31,914 bases of DNA, from NCBI GenBank assembly GCA_051660685.1, contig JBOFQB010000035.1:1-31914 (forward strand), in the 5' to 3' direction. The first letter of the stretch is position 1, and each line of letters begins with the position of its first letter. The notes beneath the pieces are model-generated. The model saw only the letters and a list, made by a program, of their open reading frames with translations. It was not told where the DNA came from and did no database searches. A program made the position numbers and the translations under genes. Source of the stretch: JAVBSX01 sp051660685. Its GTDB lineage: Bacteria; Planctomycetota; Planctomycetia; Pirellulales; Thermoguttaceae. Below are positions 13,721-22,083 of the stretch, one piece after another.

Positions 13721-16022
13721 ACGTTCCGTTCGACAATTAGGGGACGCAATTCGTCGGACTCAGAATTTTCTGGTTGAACAACAACATTCAGAAGGATATT
13801 GGGTTGCCGAGTTGGAAGGGGACGCTTTGTTGCAGAGTGAGACAATCATGCTGCTTGCTTTTTTGGGGGAAGAACAGAGTGAGTTGGCCCGATTGTGTGC
13901 TGTTGATTTGATTGATAAACAATATCCTGAAGGAGGTTGGGGAATGTATCCGGGTGCTGAACCGGACATTCACAACACGGTCAAAGGATATTTTGCATTG
14001 AAATTGACGGGACATGACCCAAGTATGGAGTACATGGAAAGGGCAAGGAACAAAGTTCGGGAATTGGGGGGAATTGAAAAAGTCAACAGTTTTACCCGGT
14101 TTTATCTGGCGATTTTGGGACAAATTCCACACAATCAATGTCCGGCTGTTCCGCCCCAGATGATGTTGCTCCCGAAATGGTTCCCGATTAACATTTACGC
14201 AATGAGTTCTTGGTCCCGGACCATTTTTGTCCCGCTCTCCATTGTTTCTGCGCTGCAACCTGTTAAGGAAATTCCCGCTGAACGGGGAATTCGGGAACTG
14301 TTTTCAAGTGATCCGGCCAAAATGCCCCCTATTATTGCGCCCGGACGGTCTCTTTCCAACTCGTTATTTTCTTGGGACACTTTTTTCAGGACGGTTGACC
14401 GAATGATCTGGGGTTGCCGAAAAATCGGATTCAAACCCCTACATCAATTCTGTGTCAACAAAGCGAAAAAATGGATGCTTGACCGTTTTGAAGGGAGTGA
14501 TGGTCCCGGCGCAATCTATCCCCCCATTATCTGGAGTTGGGTTGCCCTTAAAGCACTCGGTTATGCAGACGACTCACCTGAAATCCAATACTGTCGAAAA
14601 CAGTTGGACGACCTTATTTTGTATGAACCGAGTAAAGGACGTGCTCATGTCCAACCATGTAAATCGCCGGTTTGGGACACGACCTTGACCTTGAAAGCAC
14701 TCATGTTAAGTGGAATGACCGCAGAACACCCGACGATTCGACAGGGTGTTAATTGGGTCCGATCACAGCAGATTTCCCGGAAAGGTGACTGGAACAAAAA
14801 GGTCAAGGTCCAACCGGGCGGTTGGGCGTTTGAGTTTAACAATGAGTTTTATCCTGATAATGATGATACGGCAATGTCGTTGATGATTCTGCGGGGTCGA
14901 TTTGCCGACGATGAGGGGAATCTGGTTCGCAATCTGGGATCAAAACAGCAGGATCAAGAAGGACGGTCCAACCAATTGGATCGGCAAGGTGTCAAAGATT
15001 CAGGTCAATTGGATCAGAAACCGTCCGAGAAAGAGCGTTCGAACCTTCTTCACGCTTTCTCCTCGGAATTGCGACTTATTACGCAGGAAACTGTTTCAAC
15101 GGTTGAAGAGGCGAAAGAGGAAACCCGAAATTTGGAAGACGTTTCAACCGCAATGAAACGAGGGGTCAACTGGTTGTTCGGAATGCAAAACAAAGATGGA
15201 GGTTGGGGCGCATTTGACAAGGACAACACTCAGGAACTACTCTGTCGCGTTCCCTTTGCCGATCACAATGCAATGATTGACCCAAGTTCTCCCGATTTGA
15301 CAGGTCGGGTTCTCGAATCCTTGGGCCGACTTGGTTATTCCGTCAAGAAAGACCGGGCAATCAAACGAGCAGTCAACTATCTCCGTAAAACGCAAGAGCC
15401 GGACGGAAGTTGGTTTGGACGTTGGGGGGTTCATTACATTTATGGAACTTGGCAAGCATTAACTGGGCTGAGTACGGTTGGAGTTCCACTTGATGATCCG
15501 ATGATTGTTGGGGGAAAGAACTGGTTACTTGCACATCAACAACCAAATGGAGGTTGGGGCGAATCGCCGAATGCTTACATTGACACAAAAATGCGAGGTC
15601 GGGGTAATACAACGGCGTCTCAGACCGCTTGGGCAATTATGGGGCTGATTGCAGCCGGTTGTGCCGATCATCCTGCTGTTGCGCGAGGTGTTCGTTTTCT
15701 GTTGGATCGGCAGGAACAGGATGGAACATGGACGGAACCCGAGTTTACAGGAACCGGTTTTCCGCTCGTTTTCTATTTGCGGTATCACTATTATTCCGTC
15801 TATTTTCCCCTCATGTCGCTCTCCTTGTATGCCCGAAGAGCAAACGCCGCAAATGTTCAGGTCAAGGAAGCCGAATCGACTGTCCGACGATCTTTCCCGG
15901 ATCAAGGACCGAATCGTCCTCGATTTTGTGAATCGGACCTTGACAAAGGGGTTGAATTAAGAGAGATTTGGAATCTTGAGGAGGAGCTGCAACCGGGATA
16001 CCTGCGACTTTTCTGCGGATAA
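13686..16022 (+). CDS. shc: Squalene-hopene cyclase
   Basis: Cyclises squalene to hopene/hopanol, the entry to hopanoid membrane lipids; a peripheral protein of the inner membrane. The 778-residue product carries the catalytic D391-N-D393-D394-TAM, the family DxDD motif that protonates squalene. Several QW repeats are present: PEGGWGMYPG, QNKDGGWGAF, QEPDGSWFGRWG, QPNGGWGES and QEQDGTWTE. The start at 13686 follows AAAGGA by 7 nt and gives the normal N-terminus; ATG at 13641 is in frame. Residues of about 415-487 form a hydrophilic Gln/Glu/Lys/Ser-rich insertion between the DxDD helix and the next QW repeat, which makes the protein longer than the usual 630-720. No other hopanoid gene is in the window. 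Confidence 0.95.
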   Translation: MPKSTPLPQMNERSVRQLGDAIRRTQNFLVEQQHSEGYWVAELEGDALLQSETIMLLAFLGEEQSELARLCAVDLIDKQYPEGGWGMYPGAEPDIHNTVKGYFALKLTGHDPSMEYMERARNKVRELGGIEKVNSFTRFYLAILGQIPHNQCPAVPPQMMLLPKWFPINIYAMSSWSRTIFVPLSIVSALQPVKEIPAERGIRELFSSDPAKMPPIIAPGRSLSNSLFSWDTFFRTVDRMIWGCRKIGFKPLHQFCVNKAKKWMLDRFEGSDGPGAIYPPIIWSWVALKALGYADDSPEIQYCRKQLDDLILYEPSKGRAHVQPCKSPVWDTTLTLKALMLSGMTAEHPTIRQGVNWVRSQQISRKGDWNKKVKVQPGGWAFEFNNEFYPDNDDTAMSLMILRGRFADDEGNLVRNLGSKQQDQEGRSNQLDRQGVKDSGQLDQKPSEKERSNLLHAFSSELRLITQETVSTVEEAKEETRNLEDVSTAMKRGVNWLFGMQNKDGGWGAFDKDNTQELLCRVPFADHNAMIDPSSPDLTGRVLESLGRLGYSVKKDRAIKRAVNYLRKTQEPDGSWFGRWGVHYIYGTWQALTGLSTVGVPLDDPMIVGGKNWLLAHQQPNGGWGESPNAYIDTKMRGRGNTTASQTAWAIMGLIAAGCADHPAVARGVRFLLDRQEQDGTWTEPEFTGTGFPLVFYLRYHYYSVYFPLMSLSLYARRANAANVQVKEAESTVRRSFPDQGPNRPRFCESDLDKGVELREIWNLEEELQPGYLRLFCG

Positions 16023-16024
16023 TA

Positions 16025-16090
16025 AACCGTAAACAAATAACTGATCTATTTTCATTTGTTCCTTTCGTGAGGTTTGTGTTATTTGCGGTT
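16025..16090 (+). terminator. Possible long-loop terminator after the cyclase gene
   Basis: AACCG (16025-16029) and CAAATAAC (16034-16041) pair with GTTATTTGCGGTT (16078-16090), leaving a 4-nt bulge and a 36-nt loop, and CTTTT follows. The loop is longer than in a normal intrinsic terminator, so the call is weak. Confidence 0.3.
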
Positions 16091-16245
16091 CTTTTATACA
16101 CCACGAAATACACTAAAAACACGAAACCAATCCAAAACTTTAATCAATTGTGAATCCGAAATTTAGATAGGTTATTTACGCGCAGGTCCTAACGATTGTG
16201 TTTGGTTTCCAAAGTTATTTTGACGCGACTTCAAAGGACAGAACG

Positions 16246-17565
16246 ATGAAACGACGTGAATTTTTGCGAAAAGTGGGGTTCAGCGCGGCGATTGTTGCGA
16301 CCCCGATGTTTGTTCCCCGTTCGGTTTTTTCTCAAGGAGACCGTCCAGGTGCAAATGACCGTCTAGGAATTGCCGGAATCGGCGTTGGACGTCAAGGGGC
16401 TCCTGTCCTTGCAACTGTCCTGAAAGACCCGAGAACTCAAGGGGTTTGCGTTTGTGATGTCTGGAACGACCGAGCAAGGGATGTTGCAAAAAAACATCGA
16501 ATCAAGGATTATTGTCAGGATTTTCGACACGTTCTGGATCGAGCCGATGTTGACGCAATTGTAACGGCAACACCTGAACATTGGCGATCTCTTATTTGTG
16601 TCAATGCCGCATTAGGGGGCAAACACCTTTATGTTGAGAAACCGGTCACTTTGACGATTGATGACGGAAAACGGATGAGGGAAGCGGCGAGAAAAACGGG
16701 GGTGAAAGTTCAATGCGGGAGTATGCAACGTTCGTATCTTCCCAACTATCTCGGTTGTCAGTTTATCCGGGAAGGACATCTTGGCCGGATTACGGAAATC
16801 ATTTCGGCGAATTACGAATCACCTTGGTTGTGTCATTTTCCGGGCGAAGAAATTCCTGCCAATCTTGATTGGAATATGTGGTGTGGACCCGTTGAACCGG
16901 TTCCCTTTCATCCTGAACTGTTTGTACCGCGCGGAAAACCGGGTTGGTTGTCCTTTCGTCCTTTTTCCGGGGGTGAAATGACCGGTTGGGGAACACATGG
17001 TTTTGATCAGATTCAGTGTGCTCTTGGAAACGATTTAACGGGCCCGGTTGAGATTCGGGTTGCAGGTGAAAAACTGATTCCCCCGACGTATGATGTCCCG
17101 GAAGAGAAAAGAAGGGGTGATGAACTCTGTTCACAACCAGAACTGTCCTTCCGTTACAAAGAAGGACCGCTCGTTAAACTCTCGCGTGTCGCGGATTGGA
17201 ACAGCGGAATCCGGGGAGGTGGAATTTTTGTTGGGGAAAAAGGAACGGTTGAAATCACACGCAATCGTTTTGTCTCTGACCCGCCTGAATTGGCGGAAAA
17301 CTGGATGAAGGAACATGCGGAGATAAAACTTCCTTCACATGAAACGGATTGGATCAACTGCATTTACAGTGGAGCAACCCCGATTGGGGAATTGGAAACC
17401 GGCATACGAACGGCTTCTATCTGCCATATTTTGAACATTGCCCGTTATTTGGGTCGGAATTTGACATGGGATGCAGAACAAGAGATGTTCTGTGATGATA
17501 CAGAAGCAAATACTTGGCTCAAACGCGAACACCGAAAAGGGTTTGAACTTCCCTCGATTGACTGA
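16246..17565 (+). CDS. Tat-exported Gfo/Idh/MocA family oxidoreductase
   Basis: A 439-residue NAD(P)-dependent sugar or cyclitol dehydrogenase-like protein. The N-terminus MKRREFLRKVGFSAAIVATP is a twin-arginine signal with a short hydrophobic core, so the protein is exported folded. The Rossmann motif GIAGIGVGRQG lies at 41-51 and the family YVEKP segment near 133. The C-terminal half has the usual alpha/beta domain with GWGTHGFDQIQ. AAAGGA stands 7 nt before the ATG at 16246; the frame is open to 16198, but that extension has no signal-like character. Exported members with such leaders are abundant in planctomycetes and their substrates are mostly unknown. It follows shc by 223 bp on the same strand. 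Confidence 0.9.
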   Translation: MKRREFLRKVGFSAAIVATPMFVPRSVFSQGDRPGANDRLGIAGIGVGRQGAPVLATVLKDPRTQGVCVCDVWNDRARDVAKKHRIKDYCQDFRHVLDRADVDAIVTATPEHWRSLICVNAALGGKHLYVEKPVTLTIDDGKRMREAARKTGVKVQCGSMQRSYLPNYLGCQFIREGHLGRITEIISANYESPWLCHFPGEEIPANLDWNMWCGPVEPVPFHPELFVPRGKPGWLSFRPFSGGEMTGWGTHGFDQIQCALGNDLTGPVEIRVAGEKLIPPTYDVPEEKRRGDELCSQPELSFRYKEGPLVKLSRVADWNSGIRGGGIFVGEKGTVEITRNRFVSDPPELAENWMKEHAEIKLPSHETDWINCIYSGATPIGELETGIRTASICHILNIARYLGRNLTWDAEQEMFCDDTEANTWLKREHRKGFELPSID

Positions 17566-17637
17566 AATGAAGACAAGGTAGACGACGATTCGTTCCATAC
17601 ATGTGGTCGAGATTTTCATTCCTTTTCTACCATAACG

Positions 17638-17679
17638 CAACCTCTACGAGGTTGAGGAAGGAAAGACACCTTAGTGTCT
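17638..17679. repeat. Tandem pair of perfect short hairpins
   Basis: CAACCTC-TAC-GAGGTTG (17638-17654) and AGACAC-CTTA-GTGTCT (17664-17679) stand side by side about 70 bp after the oxidoreductase stop. Neither is followed directly by a T-run, so they look more like an interspersed palindromic element than a terminator. The remainder of 17566-17984 holds the promoter at 17758 and no gene. Confidence 0.5.
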
Positions 17680-17757
17680 CAGCAACGGTCATAGAAAAAA
17701 AGGAGGGAGACTCACGGTCCTTGCAGAATTCGTTGAGAAAAATTTTTTGAAAAACAC

Positions 17758-17791
17758 TTGACTTTTTCGTTATTCTTGATACAATGTATCA
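17758..17791 (+). promoter_or_regulatory. Sigma-70-like promoter with overlapping dyad, upstream of the peroxidase gene
   Basis: TTGACT (17758-17763) and TACAAT (17780-17785) are 16 bp apart. The -10 hexamer lies inside the perfect inverted repeat TGATAC-AAT-GTATCA (17777-17791), which could be a repressor site. The leader to the peroxidase ATG would be about 190 nt. Confidence 0.55.
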
Positions 17792-17984
17792 TAGTGGGGT
17801 GTGCGTTGTTAAGGGAACAAATGTTGCTTTCCCGTCCCTTTGGGAGCCATATCCGTTCATTTTTTGCCGTCTTCCAAGACTGTTCGGATTCACTCAACAG
17901 TGATGTTTGAGTGTTATTACTCCCTTCCCCCCCTTTTTTTGATCGTTTGCAAAAACAGAAGTTATTGACGAACGGAAGTCTACT

Positions 17985-19349
17985 ATGAAACACTTGCTTT
18001 TCCCTTTGTTGTTCGTTGTCGCAACCCCCATGTTCCTCTTGGGGCAGAGTCCCATTCCAAAGGGTCCTCATGGTGCTGCAACAGAATCGTTTCAGCAGAA
18101 AGTCCTTGGCGTGTTGCAACGAGAAACGGAGGAGCGACCAGAAGGTGTTGACCCTGAATACTGGTCGTTTTTGATTTCCGAAGACAATCGACCGACTGAA
18201 GATCGGGTTGCACTTGGGAAGAAATTGTATTTTGACCCCCGATTGTCAAAAGATGGAACCGTTTCGTGTGCAACCTGTCATGATACGACACGCGGTTTTA
18301 CGGATCAACGGGCAACATCTGAGGGGATCGGGGCGCAGATTGGCAAGCGGAATTCGCCGACGACGATGAATGTGGCGTTTTTGCACACAATGTTTTGGGA
18401 CGGTCGGTCCCCCTCGATTGAACATCAGGCAATGCAGCCGATTATTAACCCGATTGAAATGGGCATGCCGGACGAAGAGTTGGCGATCATTGCCGGAATC
18501 AAGGACGATCCTGAGTATGTCGAGTTGTTTGAAAAGGCTTATGGAAATCCGGTCAACTATAAGGACATTGGTCGGGCAATTGCGACGTTTGAGCGAACGC
18601 TCCTTTTTCTGGACAGTCCGGTTCGCCAATTCTTAAACGGCGATCAAAACGCAATCTCCGAAAATGCCAAAAAAGGCTGGATACTGTTTAACACCAAAGG
18701 ACGTTGCGTCACTTGTCATGCAATCAGCCCCTCCAACCCGATTGGAAGTGACAATAAGTTTCATAACATTGGGATTTCAGCGCAGTTGCAAAACTTTGAG
18801 GAACTCTCACATCAAGCTCTTGCAGCACTTGAAACGGATTCATCGGATTCGGCGTTAGACGAATTGGCTCTTTCAAGTGACGCGGGGGAATTGGGGCGAT
18901 TTTTGGTGACGAAGAACAAATCGGACATCGGGGCGTTCAGGACGCCGAGTTTGAGCAATGTTGGGATTACAGCACCTTACATGCACGACGGTTCGCTTTT
19001 AACACTTTGGGATGTTGTTGACCATTATAATAAAGGAGGGGTCAGGAACGAGTATCTTGACGGGGGGGTTGAGCCGCTTAACCTTTCCGAGCAGGAAGTT
19101 GCCCAACTGGTTGAGTTTCTGTTCGCGTTGACAGACAGTCGGTTTGCCGATCAGAATCATCGTGAACAGGTTCGTCAATTGCATGTTGCGCAAAAACGCG
19201 ATCAACGGGCACATCGAGATATGGTTCTTGCGAAACGACAGAAGTTACAATTTGAACCGCAAACGAGGACGGGAACGCTCCCCTCACCCCAACCGCTTTT
19301 CGAGAATGAAAATCACGCAATGATTGATTTTGTTTATCCGCAGAAATAG
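17985..19349 (+). CDS. Di-heme cytochrome c peroxidase/MauG-like protein
   Basis: A 454-residue exported protein with a signal peptide (MKHLLFPLLFVVATPMFLLG). It carries two c-type haem sites, C95-ATC-H99 and C241-VTC-H245, in the order and spacing of bacterial cytochrome c peroxidases, with LYFDPRLSKDGTVSC before the first and FRTPSLSNVGITAPYMHDGSL downstream. Such proteins reduce hydrogen peroxide, or oxidise a partner, in the periplasm. GGAAG lies 6 nt before the ATG. Residues about 271-305 are a Ser/Glu/Asp-rich insertion, and the last 70 residues form a basic His/Gln-rich tail not needed by the core fold. The next two genes on the strand encode an exported phosphoesterase and a small cytochrome c. 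Confidence 0.93.
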   Translation: MKHLLFPLLFVVATPMFLLGQSPIPKGPHGAATESFQQKVLGVLQRETEERPEGVDPEYWSFLISEDNRPTEDRVALGKKLYFDPRLSKDGTVSCATCHDTTRGFTDQRATSEGIGAQIGKRNSPTTMNVAFLHTMFWDGRSPSIEHQAMQPIINPIEMGMPDEELAIIAGIKDDPEYVELFEKAYGNPVNYKDIGRAIATFERTLLFLDSPVRQFLNGDQNAISENAKKGWILFNTKGRCVTCHAISPSNPIGSDNKFHNIGISAQLQNFEELSHQALAALETDSSDSALDELALSSDAGELGRFLVTKNKSDIGAFRTPSLSNVGITAPYMHDGSLLTLWDVVDHYNKGGVRNEYLDGGVEPLNLSEQEVAQLVEFLFALTDSRFADQNHREQVRQLHVAQKRDQRAHRDMVLAKRQKLQFEPQTRTGTLPSPQPLFENENHAMIDFVYPQK

Positions 19350-19380
19350 CAGAAATAACTATATCCTAACTGCGTCTGTT

Positions 19381-19451
19381 GTTTAGCCGCAGAACAACGT
19401 TCTGCGCGTTTTCGCGGTTCAGACGCGCGATACGTTGTATCGCGGCTAAAC
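19381..19451. repeat. 71-bp inverted pair of hairpin units (four-way-junction element)
   Basis: Perfect stems fill the element without gaps: outer GTTTAGCCGC (19381-19390) with GCGGCTAAAC (19442-19451); AGAAC-AAC-GTTCT (19391-19403); GCGCGT (19404-19409) with ACGCGC (19423-19428) around a 13-nt loop; GATAC-GTT-GTATC (19429-19441). It is two 29-bp units in opposite orientation. It lies between the peroxidase and metallophosphoesterase genes. The frame of the phosphoesterase is open through it, which argues against the upstream start. Confidence 0.85.
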
Positions 19452-19510
19452 GGGATATAGATAATGGAACAGGTTTCCTATCAATTTGCTCAACTTTACC
19501 CCTATTCCCT

Positions 19511-20641
19511 ATGAACACCGAATATCAACGAGAGAATATTGAAACCCGAGTGCAACGGGAATGTGATGAATTTTATCGGGACCTGAAAAATCTCGACCGA
19601 CGTTCGTTTATGAAGGTTGCAACCGCTTCTCTGACTGCTGCAACTCTGCTCGGGGTCCCGCTTGGTTCCAACGTGCAGACGATTCGGCTCGCACAAGGGG
19701 CCGAAACGAATGTCAATCAAGGTTTCAAAATCGCCTACATCTCCGACTCGCACCTTTACGTCAAAGAAAAGAACGACCGGTTCGCAAATGCCCTCTATCG
19801 CGCCGTCGAAGAGGTCAATCATTTGCCGGAACAGCCTGATTTCGTTTTTTACGGCGGGGATTTGGCCCAGTTGGGACAACCGGAAGAACTGGATTTGGGT
19901 GCTGAAATACTCTCCGAACTCAAAGCACCCTTGAAAATCATTCCGGGAGAACATGATTGGTATTTTGACATGGGCGAAAAATGGAAATCACTTTTCGGAG
20001 CACCTAATTGGTCGTTCGACCATAAAGGGGTCCATTTCGTCTCGCTCATGAGTGTTGTCGAAGAAGATTTTTGGACGGCCCGAAAATTGACCCCGCTTGA
20101 ACGAATGCAAACGGTTGCGGGTCTTGACAATCACAATCAACGTCCCTTTACCGTCGGTCCCGAACAGCGAAACTGGTTAAAAGATCATCTTGCCGATTTG
20201 CCCGACGAAACGCCGCTTCTTGTTTTTTCCCATTCTCCTCTGTACAAACTGTATAAAAACTGGAATTTCTGGACGGATGATGCGGAAGAGGTTCAGGCGA
20301 TTCTGGGCCGTTTCAAAACAGTAACGGTCATACATGGACACACACATCAATTGCTCTCGAACCGGATTGGCAACATTGATTTTCACGGTGTTCTCTCGAC
20401 CGCTTGGCCTTGGCCCTATGCGCCGCAAGGAATTCCTGAATTGACGATTCCAATGAACCGTCCTGACCCTTTCAGCCCGGCAGATGGTTGTGGACTCGGG
20501 GAAATCAGGGTCTCCGTCGAGGGTCTCGTCGATAAAGTGTACAAACTTTGGAACCGTAAGCCGATGATTGTTTCAGCTGCCTATCTCGCAAGTGGAGGTG
20601 AAAAAGACGTGCCGACCTTGCCCAATCTCCCGCCGTACTAG
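19511..20641 (+). CDS. Tat-exported calcineurin-like metallophosphoesterase
   Basis: A 376-residue protein with a twin-arginine signal set 29 residues in (R30-R31-SFMKVATASLTAATLLG). The dimetal phosphoesterase motifs follow in order: D79-S-H81, G115-G116-D117, G146-E147-H148-D149, H241 in FSHSPLY, and G276-H-T-H279. The third motif is normally GNHD; here the metal-bridging Asn is Glu. The start at 19511 lacks a Shine-Dalgarno sequence and is preceded by ACCCCTATTCCCT. An open frame to 19379 passes through the palindromic element and is rejected. Flanked by peroxidase and cytochrome c genes on the same strand, it probably acts in the periplasm or outside the cell; the substrate is unknown. 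Confidence 0.88.
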   Translation: MNTEYQRENIETRVQRECDEFYRDLKNLDRRSFMKVATASLTAATLLGVPLGSNVQTIRLAQGAETNVNQGFKIAYISDSHLYVKEKNDRFANALYRAVEEVNHLPEQPDFVFYGGDLAQLGQPEELDLGAEILSELKAPLKIIPGEHDWYFDMGEKWKSLFGAPNWSFDHKGVHFVSLMSVVEEDFWTARKLTPLERMQTVAGLDNHNQRPFTVGPEQRNWLKDHLADLPDETPLLVFSHSPLYKLYKNWNFWTDDAEEVQAILGRFKTVTVIHGHTHQLLSNRIGNIDFHGVLSTAWPWPYAPQGIPELTIPMNRPDPFSPADGCGLGEIRVSVEGLVDKVYKLWNRKPMIVSAAYLASGGEKDVPTLPNLPPY

Positions 20642-20766
20642 GGAAAGAAGGGGGATGCCGTTGACTTATGAGAAGATGAGAAGCCGTTATCTTTTCCCGT
20701 CTCCCCCTTTCTAAAAAATCCCAACTCTCCTACCTCCTATTTCCTACCTTCTACCTGCACTTCCCC
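20642..20766. repeat. G-rich then C-rich spacer between phosphoesterase and cytochrome genes
   Basis: GGGAAAGAAGGGGGA follows the TAG stop directly, and a pyrimidine tract (about 20697-20766, with TCCTACCTCCTATTTCC) leads to the cytochrome ATG. AAGGGGGA can pair with TCTCCCCCTTT. It has the same order as the adaptor-permease spacer: G-rich after the stop, C-rich before the start. Confidence 0.6.
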
Positions 20767-21408
20767 ATGTCACCCAAACGAACACTTTCGCTTGTTGCTG
20801 CTTGTATTGCCCTTCTTTTGCTCATTGGAATGGTGTCCGCGCAAACCCGGGCGATTGGAAACCGCACAACACCCCGTCCCCGCGCTGTTCCCGTTCCGGT
20901 CGAATCAACCTCGGAATTGTCACAATTCCCGGGTGCTGACGCTCAATGGATCAGGTCGCAAGGGACAGATTGGATCGCGGAAGAAAAATCGCGGCATGAA
21001 ATCAAACCGCCCGCTGATAATCGCTCGGTTCTTGGCAAAAATCGGCAAGGGGCGGGGAATGTTTACGGAAATTATACAGATGCAGACCTCAAACTTTGGG
21101 AGGTGGAAACCGAAAAATTGGTTGTCGAGGGATCGTTGATTTTTCACAATGCCGATCTTCTTGGCAGTACAATTGCGGTTTCATGTGACATGTGTCATCC
21201 TGACGCGAGCGGGACTCATCCTGAGACCTATCCCAAATATCAGGTTCAGTTGGGGCGTGCATCCCTTTTGCGGGACATGATTAACTGGTGTTTGGAAAAT
21301 CCCTGTCGGGGGACGCCTTTAAGTGGTGATGATCCGAAAATGCGGGCGTTGGAAGCGTATATTCAGGCGCAACGAACGGGAACGATAATGAAATACGGAA
21401 AACATTAG
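20767..21408 (+). CDS. Exported mono-haem cytochrome c
   Basis: A 213-residue protein with a signal peptide (MSPKRTLSLVAACIALLLLIGMVSAQ, probable cleavage near 25) and a Pro/Arg-rich linker. A single haem site, C140-DMC-H144, sits in an order seen in SoxA- and TsdA-related cytochromes: GSLIFHNADLLGS before it, and PETYPKYQVQLGR, LRDMINWCLENPCRGTPL and RALEAYIQAQ after it. It could carry electrons to or from the peroxidase two genes upstream, which is inference from position. No Shine-Dalgarno sequence precedes the ATG; a pyrimidine tract does. Confidence 0.82.
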   Translation: MSPKRTLSLVAACIALLLLIGMVSAQTRAIGNRTTPRPRAVPVPVESTSELSQFPGADAQWIRSQGTDWIAEEKSRHEIKPPADNRSVLGKNRQGAGNVYGNYTDADLKLWEVETEKLVVEGSLIFHNADLLGSTIAVSCDMCHPDASGTHPETYPKYQVQLGRASLLRDMINWCLENPCRGTPLSGDDPKMRALEAYIQAQRTGTIMKYGKH

Positions 21409-21414
21409 TGAGGA

Positions 21415-21592
21415 GGGGGGATAGGGTGTAGGGATTAGGGTATAGGGGTTGGGGATAGAGCATGGAAGATAACGGTGTCATGCAAGTCAACGGGTTTCAC
21501 CTTTTTTGCGACATTCTTTCTTGTGTACAACCCGGTTCTGCTCCTGCATCCTATTCTCCAGTCCCTATCCCCGATTCTCCATTCCCCAGCTT
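21415..21592. repeat. G-rich array followed by C-rich array after the cytochrome gene
   Basis: From about 21415 to 21458 the plus strand reads as G-runs with TAGGGTGTAGGGATTAGGG-like units just after the cytochrome stop. From about 21545 to 21592 it reads CCCTATCCCCGATTCTCC-like. The two are complementary in character (GGGGATAG with CTATCCCC). The rest of 21593-22083 holds a promoter at 21727 and a long leader; I see no gene there. Confidence 0.65.
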
Positions 21593-21726
21593 CTAACTTT
21601 TCAAAAAGCGGTCCCCTTTTCGCTGTTTCTTGCCCAGTGAAACTCTTTGAACGACGGACCTGTCTCTCAAGCGGGAAGAAAAATTTTGATTTTTGTAAAG
21701 ATTGGCCTTTTTTTTGCACCCCCCGG

Positions 21727-21755
21727 TTGCTTTTCGGAAAATCATGGTTTACAAT
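21727..21755 (+). promoter_or_regulatory. Candidate rpoB promoter
   Basis: TTGCTT (21727-21732) and TACAAT (21750-21755) are 17 bp apart. Transcription would begin near 21762, leaving a leader of about 320 nt before rpoB. Normal rpoB control through the rplJL leader cannot operate here because those genes are not upstream. Confidence 0.45.
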
Positions 21756-22083
21756 TCAGCCCGATTCTACACTTCCCCCCAATTCGCTGCGGAGTAAGCT
21801 AATGAAAATGGTCTCAAGATCGTCGGTGTTTGATACTGGTTCGTTTGTTTTTCGCTTAGCTCCCCGTTGCTCGGTCAACCCCGCTTCATCCGGTTGATTG
21901 TTCACCTCTCCTGTCAACAGGTTTTTAGGATGCTTTTAAGAATTTGTTGAACTCTTCTCTGTTCGGATTGCCCGGTCAGCCCCAGTCGGCATCGTGTACT
22001 CCGCTTGATTTGAATGAGGTTTCGTCCTATTTTTCCCGAATAATCACGTTGATATACACCCTCTTAAGGAAAGTCTGTTAATT

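Noticed and set aside
21475..21897. 140-residue open frame before rpoB
   Set aside because: It runs through the C-rich array and the candidate promoter, has a low-complexity composition and no recognisable domain.
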